Source of the DNA: Cubamyces lactineus
Lineage: Eukaryota > Basidiomycota > Agaricomycetes > Polyporales > Polyporaceae
Length of the DNA stretch: 64,000 bases
Assembly (NCBI GenBank): GCA_022376465.1
Contig: JACDTU010000003.1
Span: 248,001-312,000 of the forward strand
Direction of reading: 5' to 3'
Shown here piece after piece: positions 1 to 11,397 of this stretch (position 1 is its first letter; every line of letters starts with the position of its first letter). Both the position numbers and the translations under genes were made by a program. The notes below the pieces were generated by a model that ran no database searches, was not told the DNA's origin, and saw only the letters and a list, made by a program, of their open reading frames with translations.

Positions 1-1142
1 GTTTGCCCTACGTGGACACGCTTTAGCCGAGAAACCAGAGAGTTGATACATATTAGCATGACCCACATCTGCAATATCTTCGTCGTCGGAGATTTCTATG
101 ACCTCGATCTCGGGCTTGCGCTTCACCTCCGTCTTGCTGCCATCCTGTCTCTTGCCTTTGTTGCTGCTTCCCTCGTACGCTCGCCAAAAGTGCGTCGGTT
201 CTGGTGCGGGTGGGGGCATGATGCCCTGTGCTTGGAGCAAGGCTGCTCCCGAGCGGTCGGTATAAATCAGGCTCTCTTGAGATTAACAAAGTTGTGAAAG
301 GAGAGGAACCCACCGGCAGGTCTATAGCGGAAGATGAACGAGACGAACGGGCCTTCACGCGGATCCAGCGGTACCGACTTGCTCCACACAGGAGGCTTCT
401 TGATCTTGATGCCCTCTCCAAGGCTACAGAGCGCAGCAGCATTCAAAACACAACGCTCCAACAACCTCACAAGGACAAGCAACGCACGTCACACGATGGA
501 CCCCGAGCTTCTTGCTGCGTTCGTGCACAACACCGATCACCCTGCACGTTTGGGGGCGGAAGGCGGCGCGGGGTACGTGGGGATGCACCCGCGTGATGTC
601 AACCTCGATACCACCAATCTTCTCTACAGCTTTTGCATCGTTGGCTAAGAGCGCGGAGTCGTCATCTACCGGCGACGTTGTTGAGAGTACAGTCTACAGT
701 CAGCACGTGACTTTCTAAAGGCATGCGAGGGTAGGGGAGACGCACCCGTCGTGCGGAGGTCGGCAAATTGGAAGGGATGGTATGTATCTGCCGATACTGT
801 GCGAATCGCCGCCCGACGTCCGTTCTCGTTCGGCCTACAGATGTTGCTGCATCTTAGGGCGCCGTCTATGTTCACGCGCACACTGGCGGTGTGCAGCCCA
901 TTGTAGTCCTTCCAGTGAATGACAAAGCGCTGCATTCATTCAAAAAACACACTCTCTCAGTATCGACCTTTCATACTGGGACCATGGGCAGACGAAAGAT
1001 GAAGCTCACATACCTTGCCACTTTCACTGGGGATATAGCATGCCACCGCCTTCCCGCTGTTACCTTCCGCCTCCATCTTGTACTCTGGCATCCGCTGATC
1101 ATTGTCGTCGGTGATCCAGACGTCATAGCCTCGGTATAGCAT
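1..1142 (-). CDS. DUF7918 domain protein (3' end outside window)
   Basis: The gene reads leftward from the ATG at 1142-1140. Exons fit 1142-1014, 929-746, 665-488 and 423 to about 305, then a last segment to position 1 with no stop seen, so the 3' end is missing. The joins keep frame and give family-like motifs: YRGYDVWITDD near the start, FVIHWKDYNG, LRTTDDDSALL across intron 2, VHERSKKLGVH, then EGPFVSFIFRYRP and a C-terminal run with LLQAQGIMPPP and an acidic EISDDEDIAD. This is the pattern of DUF7918, a domain of unknown function expanded in Agaricomycetes. The last intron is uncertain: the only in-frame donor I find near 313-308 is weak, and the intron would be under 45 nt. No catalytic residues or membrane segments are seen. 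A nuclear role is sometimes guessed for such basic tails, but nothing here proves it. Confidence 0.8.
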
Positions 1143-2505
1143 CCTGGTGTCGTCGTAGTCACAGAATAAAGAGCTACTGGCAGTTGGCAGACACAAGAAA
1201 GGGTAAACAGGCGCCAACGGCACGCTATTAACACAGGACACACGGTCACATGCGCGTATTTGACGGACGCGCGCGGCGGCGCTCAGTGCTGCAGCTTTCA
1301 GCCCCCCGCTCAGTTGAGCTGGTGCTCGAATGGTGCTGCAATTTGACCCTTCGGATTGTTTTCCTCGCGCTATGGAATGGAAAATATGGTGAGATCGGAC
1401 GCTTGTGTGCGAAAGGTCTCGTACGGGCAGAGTGTCGCGGCGGCGGGAAGTATGTGATTGCGACACGAGCCAGACAGACATAGTCCACCTATCAGAGGGG
1501 TCAGACTTGAACAACCAGCCGTTGACAGTTTGCATGATGGCTGAAGTGTAAGATGCTTCACGTTGGTATCCGCAATCCTACCTCATGCGATGAAGGCGAG
1601 CCGCCATACGAAGATGTCTGATATAATTCCCTCCTTGTTCCTTCTTACAACTTGCAACTTCAGCCTCGCGGTTGAGGTCGCAGGATGTAAGGAGGAATAA
1701 AAAGGGGTGGCCGGGATAAAAGAAATGGCCAATGTCCGAAGGCAATACGGACAACGAAGACGGGACAAAAAGAAGGGAAGCCGACCATGCAAAACAGAAG
1801 GGAGAAACATGGCCGACATACTGACCTTCGCTGGCAGGCCTATAAAACAAAGGCCGCCGGCGGTGGAGAGAGAGGATGACAAGTGGTAGAGTCGGACTGT
1901 CCAGGACGCAGATGACCACGACCGATAGTCATGGAAGGAGCGGTTCAGCCGTCCATCAAGGCCTTTGCCCTGTCAGTACTTAGGTCGGCCGATCCACTCC
2001 TCGTCAGAGGTGCGCCCAGCCGCATGCACGGAGCACGCGAGCACCGCCGATAGGTTAAACACCTGTCGTCACCACGTTCACAGAAGGGAACATGGCAAGT
2101 GTGGTGCACCCTCGTACAGGTCCGTCCTAGAGCTTCTCCGAACCCACTGGAGAAACAGGTATACACCTCGGATCTCGAACCGAGTGGACAGTGAAAGCCG
2201 GATGAAGGAGGAGTGATGCGAGGATCTAAGGGTGCAGACTAGCGGACGTAGCGACTGTAGGACAGTATAAGAGTCCAATCGTGTTTGGTCTTGTGGTCGC
2301 ATGGAGGCTGACATGAATAAGGCTGACGTTCCTAGGTGCATCCACGCACGGTAATCGTCTTGGCTGTGTACGAGGTATCTGGTCGAGATCAAAATGGCAG
2401 AAGAGTGACTGGGGGACATAACAGAAGCATCAGAGGGTCGACTTGTTCGCTGACAGGTTGGGCGAGTACTAGCGGATGGACACAAACCGCGGAAATACGA
2501 TTGTA
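1143..2505. other. Intergenic, no supported gene
   Basis: Between the DUF7918 start and the 3' end of the MRPL45-like gene. Several open frames of 60-135 codons exist on both strands (for example minus 1919-1578 and 2485-2078), but none shows a recognisable domain or a splice pattern that extends it. Nothing else stands out. Confidence 0.5.
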
Positions 2506-3737
2506 TTAGATGTGGTGGGGTAGTGTAGCTCTCAACTCCAGGCCTTCATAAAGGCGATCCCTGATGACCCATGGTGAATCGTTCCACATGCGCTTCTGGA
2601 ACACGAGGTACTCGACAACTGGTTTTGGCTCAGTCTCGCGGACACGCACGCCAGTCTTCTTAGAATATGTCTCCACGCCCTGGATGCATAGTGAGTAAAA
2701 AAAAACATAGACAACAGCATCCTTCGTACATACCTGTAGCGTATCGAACCGTACAACGGCTTGAACAGCGAGACGGCTACCAATGCGAGGGGGCTTCGCA
2801 CCATAGTAGGCCTCGTTTGCCCGGATGCTAACAACTCTGCATGGTGTCCGTTCGCCATGGAATTTCCAGACGTTGATGTAACGGGGATCTTGGGAGCGGA
2901 GGAGTTTCATATAATAGCTTTGCTGCTCACCCACAGACACAGCCTTTACCGTCTTCTCGTCGCGCCTGTAGGTTTGTCTGCTTAGACAGGGTAATTGTTG
3001 GAGCAAGAGAGCACATACGCTGCGATAGCTTCATTGACTTGCTTGTAAGCCTCAAGGGCAGCTTGACGGAAAGGTGACAGCCAGGCAGTGGATTTGGTGG
3101 ATTGTGTAGAGAAGAGTTGCCACGACCAGGGTGACTTCGGTTTGACGCCAGGTATTGACCGATGTTTGGCCATCCGGTATAGTCTATCATGCGGTTGGTG
3201 AGCCAATGTAGAATGAAGAACAAGAAAAGTGTGACGCACGATTGAGCGTTCAAGAATGAGTTCCGTAGTGTCTGCGTGATTGCCCGAAGGTGGTCTGCGA
3301 AGCTCGCATTTTCCTTATGTGAACGCCAGGTAGGTACATGGACATCTATAGAGCGTTACCATTCTCCTGCTCGGGCTCCCGATATTTAAAATCGACATAC
3401 CTAGGAGCTCAAGAGGAACAGAGGATAGGTCGAACTGATTGGTCTCCGACATCCGCTGCATTGCTTCAATACTCTTGATGTCGTCTTCGAGCGACCTCTC
3501 AGCCGCAACGTCATCCTTAGCAGCCTGCTGAGGTGTTACAGCTTTGCCAGCCTTTCGAGACGTGGAAGGAGGTGCAGCAGACGCGACAGGGATTTTCTCC
3601 TTCGTCTTCTGGGCAGCAGCGGCATAGCAGCGGTGTTGTACCACCAGAGTAGAGGACCATGTGCGAGACAACGAACAGGAGTGAGTCGCCACACGGCCAG
3701 CGATGTCAAGACATTTTCGCTGCGAGCTGAGGTTCAT
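2506..3737 (-). CDS. Mitochondrial Tim44-like / MRPL45-MBA1-like protein
   Basis: Five exons (3737-3401, 3345-3240, 3183-3019, 2965-2734, 2679-2506) join in frame to 337 aa. The N-terminus is basic and Ser/Arg-rich without early acids, as in a mitochondrial presequence, followed by an Ala/Lys-rich linker. The second half is a Tim44-like domain: ALEAYKQVNEAIAA, then WKFHGERTPCRVVSIRA, RLAVQAVVRFDTLQ, VVEYLVFQKRMW and WVIRDRLYEGLE near the C-terminus. Known relatives are mitoribosomal protein mL45 and yeast Mba1, which tether the ribosome to the inner membrane during insertion of newly made proteins. The family call is firm; which of the two names applies is inferred. A longer start at 3791 is possible, but 3737 gives the more typical presequence. 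The gene is divergent from MIX17, whose ATG lies 221 bp away, so the two may share a promoter. Confidence 0.85.
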
Positions 3738-3958
3738 GGTCGCCGTGGCAAGCAATGAGCAAGAGCGCCGCGGGCCTTCTCGGAGACTCAAGAAACCCTA
3801 ACCTCGGCCAATCAGCGTCAAGCGCTGACGGAACGCCGGTGCACGTGGCGCTTCGGCCTGAATTTGTGCGCGTCGCATTCGCCGACGGAACTCGTCTGCA
3901 CACCTTGCTTGCAAACCACCACCACATCCCTCCCTCTCTTCTCAGCTCTCTGTCCATC

Positions 3959-4574
3959 ATGCCTGTACGTGCACCTTGGTGGCCTTTGTGGGAACTATAA
4001 CTTACTATTATGCTCGTCAATAGCGCCAGTCTCGCTCTCGTCCCGCTGCTCGGCCTGCCGCCGCTCCCGCTGCCCAGCAGACTCGTAGCGCACACACGGC
4101 CGCTGCGCCTCACCCTACGGCTGCCCCTCCCATGTCTCATGCTCCCCCCGTCCCCCCTCAGGCTCAGTCCCAGGCTCAGCCTGGTCTGCTTGCGCAGATG
4201 GCTGCCACTGCGGGATCTGTTGCTGTCGGTTCGACAATTGGTCACGGCATCTCGCACATGCTCTTCGGTAGCTCTAGCTCTACTCCCGCTCCCGAAGCCC
4301 CTGCCGCTCCCGTCCAACAACAGCAACAGCAAGCATCGGGCCTCAGCTGTGAAGTTCAGGCCAAGGGTAAGTTCATTGGGAGCCATCAGCCATCGTGTGT
4401 TGTCGCTGACTTGTAACTCCTCGTATCAGAGTTCACCAAGTGCTTAGAGGCTGCTGATCTCCAGTCATGCTCGTGGTATCTTGAGCAGCTGAAGGCCGTA
4501 AGTGTCACTGAAATTCTCAAAGCCAGCACCCATTGACGCCTTCTCAGTGCCAAGCCGCTGCTGCCCGGTACTAA
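3959..4574 (+). CDS. MIX17: Twin CX9C protein MIX17 (CHCHD2/CHCHD10 family)
   Basis: Four exons: 3959-3964 (only ATG CCT), 4024-4366, 4430-4497 and 4548-4574. The product is about 147 aa: a basic Arg/Ala/Pro/Gln-rich N-terminus starting MPRQSRSRPAARP, a Gly/Ala hydrophobic segment (VAVGSTIGHGISHMLFG), a polyglutamine run, and a C-terminal CHCH domain. The two CX9C motifs are C-EVQAKEFTK-C and C-SWYLEQLKA-C, exactly nine residues apart. The second motif is completed only by splicing exons 3 and 4, which supports the model. In the family these proteins enter the intermembrane space by Mia40-dependent oxidation and affect respiration and cristae. The start exon contributes just two codons, so simple ORF calling misses it. 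Divergent from the mitochondrial MRPL45-like gene. Confidence 0.92.
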
Positions 4575-7500
4575 GCGCTAAGCTTTGGGACATCTCACTG
4601 AGATATTGACAGTGTACTTACCTAATGCAGTGGCCTAGTATGTTCTGCGCTTCATAATATGGAGTCACCCCCCTCTGCATAGATTACACATGCTTTAGCG
4701 AGACCCGATCGAGAGTGTGTCTTTAGTCAAGCCTAGCTGCACGCATGCAGATCCAGCGTGCGAGGTACGTCTGCCTCCAGCATATGTACACTGGTTCCGC
4801 TAGTTCATACATATGGCTAGAAATTCCACTGTTGGCTACACATGCGCCTGTTGAGTCCGTGGTTGGCTGCTATTGCCAAAGTGCTGCTCGACCAATATGG
4901 TACTCTGAGTCAACGTCGCGTTTGAGATGCCATAGTTTCCGGTTGGCGAATATTCTGCTGGTTCATGGTTACCTGCTACGATCTAACAGACCGGAGCTTC
5001 ACCAAAACTCTCACTCTCGATTTGCCCGTGCTGTGACGATGACAGAACATCGTTCCGACACGTTCCCTCTACACACCTTGCCGACCAGAATCGACGCCAG
5101 TTGCGGACACCTGACGTCCTGCACTGTTCGAGATTGACGGAGCGCACATCGCATCATAGATACCCGGTAGTTCTAACTACTCTCGTGGGTGCGTTGCGCA
5201 GCTATACGAAATACAGGATCTCGCCGCGACTCGAAGACAGTATGACCTTTGGTCGTTGCTAGTGGAATACTGTGAATCGTGAGTTCTGACTTCTCTATCG
5301 GCGACGCATATGAGGCCCAAGCTGGCCATAAACTCGCACTGAATGATTTCACTAAGGGAATTTCGTCTGTCACTGTTCGCTGTATCGAAAGCCGGGCGAA
5401 CTTGCTGACATACCTAATTTAGGAGACATCAACTTATGTAAGACGCCGCTAATTCTACCCTCACCGTGCGAGCCAGCTGCCTGAGCTTTCTCCTCCATGA
5501 TTTCCTCCACAATGGGCCCGCTTGTGAGTATATGCGCCATTTCATGTGTCTTGGTGGACAGTCCAACATTTTGAATGATCCCTCGTTCCAGCATTCATCG
5601 GCTTCAAGCTATCAGACGATACCGACGCCACCATTGGAACACTTCGAACAGGTCTAGCGGAGGATCTCCCCTGGTACGCAGGTTGTCTCTTTGCAAATTC
5701 GTTCCTGGTTGCTCTGCATATTCTTATGACCATATCGTGCAGTAAAATCCTGGCCTGAGTCGTACGAGGCTCATGTACACCGGTCACATGGCAGAGTCGC
5801 CGAGCATTCAAAAGGCAAGTCTGTCGCTTTTGTGCGGGCCCAGCCACGACATACTCACACGGTGACATCCAAGACTGCTCGTGCATATTCAGCACACCGT
5901 GTAAACAAAGGAGCTCTCATTTCTGGCATCCTCTCTTCCCCTGCGCGGTCTCGGCGAAGGGACAGACGTCAGGATGACCACCGTATACGAAGCCGTGCAT
6001 AGCGTCTTCCAGAAATCTCCCTTATGGCGCTCACACTATTCATTTGACAGGTTCTGTGGACAATAATTCAATAGGCGGGCCGTAACCCACAACCCATGTC
6101 CGGGTGCCGCACGGCCGCTAGACAAGGCGCGCTTCGTGGGCCATTCCAGCAACGAATTCCAGCCCATAATTAACGGAAGGAAGATGTATCCTCGAGGCCG
6201 ACCGATCCTTGACGTGTTCCGTCCCATCCCACCAATCACGCTCGCCCCGTGCGTGGGAGCCCCAGATCGTCGTTAAGGACGCCTCTGCTCTCGTTCTCGT
6301 GGAATAGGCTTTCCCATCTAAGCGCCGCGCGCGATGAAGCCGCGAATTCTCCGCACCCGCGCGTCCGAGCCTAGGTCCGTCGTCCGCTCGTCCTCGGTAA
6401 AGTGTGAGTGGTGAATAGACTGTTCCACTTGACATGGCCCTCATGGAATCGCCATACAGTCAGTCCGGAGCTATGGTTATGTCTTCTGTGGCTTCGCCTA
6501 CAAGGCAGTACCTGGCGCAATTTGACTATAGGTGGCCATGTCTTTGTGCTCCTTGCGACACTGCAGTCTTGTCTGCATCTTTCTGCCGCGTCGCTTCTCG
6601 ACCAGTGCTTATTCTAGGCGCGCACCTGAGCACTCGCTGGCCTTGGCAACTTCTTGACTGGTTCGACTACAGCACCCTGGCCGCCTCGTTGCTACTGAAC
6701 GGCTCATGCTAGATCTCACGGCTCGAACACCTTCCCACGCTCAATATTGAGCTCCAGTCGCGTTCCGAACGTTCCGATCGCTCTTTGCTATACCCTAGAT
6801 TGTCAACTCTGTCCTCGCAGAGACCTTTGACCCCATTTTCCTCCTACTACCACCGCAACTTTGACATGTTCATTATGTATTAATGAATTCTCTGGAAGAA
6901 GCTTTGGCGTTGCACTACTCGCATTCTGGACTCTAGAAGGCTCTCCAGCAGCCCAGTTGTCTATGTCGTACAGAACCCGGTAGACTTCGCTGGTCAAGGT
7001 CCTCAATCATGAACATACCTCTTTGGAATGTCTACGTCTGCGAAACTCCCCTACCCCCTGCACCTCTCCGTCTACCTTTGACCTGCACGTCCGCCAATTG
7101 TCTTGCAATCCTCTCACGCTGTGGTCTTGTGATGTTCTGGCGACAGGGCCGAAGCCTCTACCGGCGGCCGACTGCGTGTACGGCACCGACAAGCACATTT
7201 TGGCGGACGTCGCACTCGCATAACAGGCCTGTACAAGGTCGAAAAAAGGCCGTGTCTGCCCGGCTATTTGGATGCTCTCCTGACAGTGTGAGTACATTGT
7301 TGCGCTTCCTCTCGAGCTGCTTCCTTACTCTGCTTTCTAGCGCAAGGAAGTGCACGTCCGAAATGAACCCTCGTTCCTTGCGATATTCAGGATGTCATTC
7401 GAGCGTAATATGTGGGACGTGTGTATTCGCGTGGAATGGCGCGTGAGTGCGCTATCCTATAGGCTGAGGTGCAAGAGGCCGCTGGCCAGGGATACGGTAG

Positions 7501-8877
7501 CCGTGGAATTACTTGCAATCTCCGGCGGGCTCTCGTAAGTGGCTGATTCTGCCGGCGCAGCGTGCTGGTCGAAGGCTAACTACGGGCTACTTTCCGTGAT
7601 TACACAGACTCGAGTTAATAAAGTTTCTATGACGACCCGTGGGCTCCGTCACGCTGACATTCCTCGATTCATGAGACCTTCGAGCTTCACGGTAGCGATA
7701 ACGATGTCGAAATGCCATCAGGGCATCGTCGCGTGGCCCAAGAACAGAGTACGAACACTCATACCCTAGCCTAGGCGAATGGTGGGTTCAGCCCGCTCTC
7801 AATCCACCAGACTGGTGCGAGCGACACGACTGTCTACCGGCATGCGTCCGATGGCACACTTACGCAACGTTGCGACTTCTTTCGACACTCGAGATTGTCA
7901 AGGACACCGTCGGTGCGACGCAACCAAAGCGCAGATCCCGATCTCGATGTCAGCCAGGGCGAGGCCCATCATCCGGATATCTCAGCTTTAGGCGGCCGCT
8001 TTCCGGAGGGTCCCCGACTCGCTCGTGATGCATGACATCTAGGCCCTCTTTTGAAGCCATCAAAGATTGCGACATGCTGGATTCCGACATACAGAGTGTA
8101 CCGATAGCATCGAGTTGCTGCGGCCATATCCTTACACAATCCGCCACACTGACGTAGGTACTAGGCGCGGAGGCAAAGACGCCCATGCGGGGACCCTCAA
8201 GACAAGCCTGGAGGAAGAAGCAGTTGGTTCTGATCAACCTGAACCAGAGTGCCTCTGCGTCGGTCCGCCTGAACAAAGCAGCCAACCAATGTGGCAAGAT
8301 ACGGTAAGACGCGCGAGGTTTGGCTTCTGCGACGAGCAGGAAATTCCATGCAATGCAACTCAAACTCAATGACGTGAGAACTTGGACTGAGTGAGGAATA
8401 CAGTCGCTACACGAAAACTCGCAACGCAATGGAAGGAAAGACGATTCGAAGGACGTTCCTGGCTGGTGATGGTGTGGGGGCGCGAGGAGGAAGTGCCTCG
8501 CTAGGGCTGCCGGCAATTTCTACCAAAAGCGGGTGATCGGCGAGCCAATGATGGGCGACGCTCTCTCGTGGCTAGCGAAGCGGGGCAATCCGAGCGAAGC
8601 ATGCGCAAAGACGAGCAGAACGCCTGGCGCCTATGCTAGACCCGCGGCTGGGGTTGGTCCTTCGCATATCGGGAAGCTTCTGACCGACGCATCAGGCCTA
8701 GCACGGTCCCGTTACCGCGGAGCTCCCGCGTTCGTGCGAGAATAAAAGCCTCCTGGACGCCGGTCTAAAGGCCGCTCCTCGATGTTTCGATCCACCCGTC
8801 GGGCGACGTTCAACTCTCTTTCTCTGCTTTCCTGATTTTATTCTTCATCCGCGTCGTCTGCATGACCATCGCGCGCC
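4575..8877. other. 4.3-kb stretch without a supported gene
   Basis: This is the longest gene-free stretch in the window. Open frames are short (under about 190 codons) and look random. A minus-strand frame at 5594-5370 is rich in Glu/Lys/Ile and could be an exon relic, but I could not extend it through splice sites or match it to a family. No repeats, tRNA boxes or transposase motifs were noticed. It may be decayed coding DNA, or may carry non-coding transcripts that cannot be seen from sequence alone. Confidence 0.4.
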
Positions 8878-10612
8878 ATGCTATCTCGCCGACCAGTGCT
8901 TCGCGTCGATCCCAACGCAGTCGGGGAAAAGGACTCGCCAGGACTCGCCCCAGAGCCTGAGTATCCACACACATCGGTCTTTCGGTGAGTTACACGCGTC
9001 GTCCACATGGCTCGCTGTCCCGAACATGATATTGGCACAGCTCCACTCAAGTCGAGGTGCATGTGCGAAGTCCTTCTGTCAAGGTTCTGCGCGGGAAAGG
9101 CTATGATGCTGCTCAATCGCTGCCAGTCTTCGGGGATCATGACAAGGTGACAGGCACGGTCCTTTTAGACGTTGGTCTATGTGCCACACCCGGCCGCTTG
9201 ACTATTTCCGTGCGTATGCAATGCTTTCCGTGGCTCGTGTGCCTACGCCTTGTCCTGACCGAAGTGACACTACTCATAGTTGCAAGGGACGTTCGTTTAC
9301 ATGTCCCCCAATGCCGGCGCGTCGGCCGACTACGTTGAACTCGCTCGACCAGAGAAGCATCGACATGTCTTCTTCACGTGTTCAGAAACGCGTCCCACGG
9401 GCGAGCTGGACAGTCCCCGGTCTACTACTTCCCTTCGCGATGCGTTCGCTGCCAGCGTGCGTTATCGTCGAGAGCGCCGGCCGAGTCAAAGCAGCTTGAA
9501 GGGCGCCCTTCGCCCATTCCCTTTCTCGTTTGTTATCCCACGCTCTGAGCAATCAGGTCAGGAGCTTCCGCCTACGTTTTCGTCGGTCGTAGTGGGCGAG
9601 TGTGGTCCTCGTGCACGTCCATGTGTGGAGCGTGCGGAGGTATCCTATGCTGTCGTAGCAACATGGGAAGCTGCGGATGGCAGCGACGGCGCTATGTGAG
9701 CGTGCCGTTTCTCCAAAGTTCCGTCTTACGCAACGCTGACATGAGCGCTTCCGTCGGGGCAGGGTGGAGGCTCCGTTGCTTTACCAACCTGAACCGGACT
9801 TCCAGTCGCTGGACGGTTTGCAAAAGGAGTCATGGCTGGAAATACCTCTGAAATCCGAGCGTGCGCTCCCCTTCACATGTGCTGTACGTCTAATTCCTCG
9901 TGTCAGAAGGCGGGTGTCTGAGACATATGTTATTACCTCCAGGTTACCCTGCCACATCCGGTGAACTTCTCGCGGGCGGGCTCGATACCCTACTTCGTGG
10001 TGTTCACGACGACGCCTCGATCTACGAGTCTTGCCCGCGAAATCGCTACGGACGCATCAATCTCGGTCTCGTTATTGCGGGAAGTTCGGATCGACGCCGC
10101 AACCCCACTTTACGCTTCACCATCACCGACCTCGACGCCGTCGACCTCGAGTGACGAGTCGGAGTTCCCACCCGTAGCGTCTCGCCGGCTGCTGAAGCGC
10201 GTCGTTAGGAGCGCGCCGGCCTCGCTCGCCAAGGGCCGACATCCGCCAAAAGACAAGCCTTTACCTCAGCTGCCAACGGTCGGCTTTACGGACTCGCGGG
10301 CGTTACATGTGGACGTCTGCATTGGCTTTCCGAAAAGACCACGATATCGCTGCGAACCACATCAAAGACATCCCCCGCTAGAATCCCACGCGGCGCTTCC
10401 GGATGGTCTATACAAAGGCAAGATCCAGCTGGAGAAGCATATGCTCCCGACGTTTGACTGGGTCGGGCTTCGCGTCAAGGTATGTCCCTGCCGCGGATGA
10501 CGTACTACTACGCTCGTATGCTAAGACGCCTCCATCACAGTACTATTTGGAGGTTTCTGTGATCGTCGGACAGGACCAGATGCGCGCACGCGTGCCCTTA
10601 CGCATCTCATGA
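8878..10612 (+). CDS. Arrestin-like (alpha-arrestin fold) protein
   Basis: Six exons (8878-8984, 9041-9209, 9280-9695, 9763-9883, 9943-10479, 10541-10612) give 473 aa. The N-terminal part carries the arrestin-N strand pattern: VEVHVRSPSVKVLRGKGY, then a domain with SGRLTIS-type and LQGTFVYMSP strands. Middle segments include LRPFPFSFVIP and a proline motif (QELPPTF), typical of the arrestin sandwich. The second half has FTCAVTLPHPVNF and a final YYLEVSVIVGQD strand. In fungi such proteins serve as adaptors (ART type) that bring ubiquitin ligases to membrane transporters, but I see no clear PPxY motif, so that role is inference. A Ser/Thr/Pro-rich loop interrupts the C-terminal domain. All joins are in phase and restore beta-strand patterns. 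The paralogue group cannot be fixed from sequence alone. Confidence 0.8.
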
Positions 10613-11397
10613 TGTTGACATGGCAGATTGGACTTGCGCGCACACGGTCCCCCTCCTTTCCCTCGTGGTTCCGAGCCTTACCCTGGCGCCTACTTATTCT
10701 TATGGACACTTCACGTTCCGTGTATACACCTTCGCACCCCACCATACCCTCCTTGTACGCCGTCGTACGCTTCGATCCCTACTCGCTTGGCTCTCGTTTC
10801 CGTCCCCCATGCTGTCCTTTGCTTGTGATATATGCAGTTATGTATGCGCTTTGGCGGTCACTGGTGCGACCGCCGTCACTTGGTCCCGTCTTGTTCTGTA
10901 CATGTGCGTGCTACGTGTGGCAGTCAGAACTCGAATGAAAGTACGCTATTATGTCGCCGACTACTTTCCTAGCAAATGCCGTGCCATAGGATACTCAGGT
11001 TCTCCGGACCGTACGCAAGCCACCATTTGCCACAAATTGTGTGCCGAACGTTGGTGGCGGACGCCCGAGCCTCGAGGGACAAGCGTCGACGACAAGGAAG
11101 AGGGTTCTGCCGAAGGGGCGCATTCCAAAAGAGGCATGTTTTCGAGCACGTGGGAGGCACGGAGAACGGGGATCTGAGATTTGGCGACCAGCAGGTGAAG
11201 TCACTCTCCCCGCGAGTCTCTCACTCCCCTTCCCCCTCGTCCCTCCCCCGGGCGCATATATACACCTTCTCTCTCTCTTTTCTTGCCTTCTTGCACCTTG
11301 GTTTACGCCTTCTTGTCAAGAGTTCCGGCTATCATACTGGTTTCCTTGCGACACCCTCCGCGCCGGACTGCATTTTCCCTGAGACTTTACGAATACC
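10613..11397. other. Intergenic, SYG1 promoter region
   Basis: Pyrimidine-rich DNA between the arrestin-like gene and the SYG1 start. A CT-rich block (about 11208-11300) with a TATATA run near 11257-11263 lies about 140 bp before the ATG, in keeping with a fungal promoter and leader. A 185-codon open frame (10620-11177) has no family match and low-complexity Ser/Leu/Arg content; I do not regard it as a gene. Confidence 0.45.

Noticed and set aside
5370..5594. Minus-strand 74-codon frame as an exon of a gene
   Set aside because: Could not be extended by any in-frame splicing and shows no recognisable motif.
10620..11177. 185-codon plus-strand open frame before SYG1
   Set aside because: Low-complexity Ser/Leu/Arg content with no family match; lies where the promoter and leader are expected.
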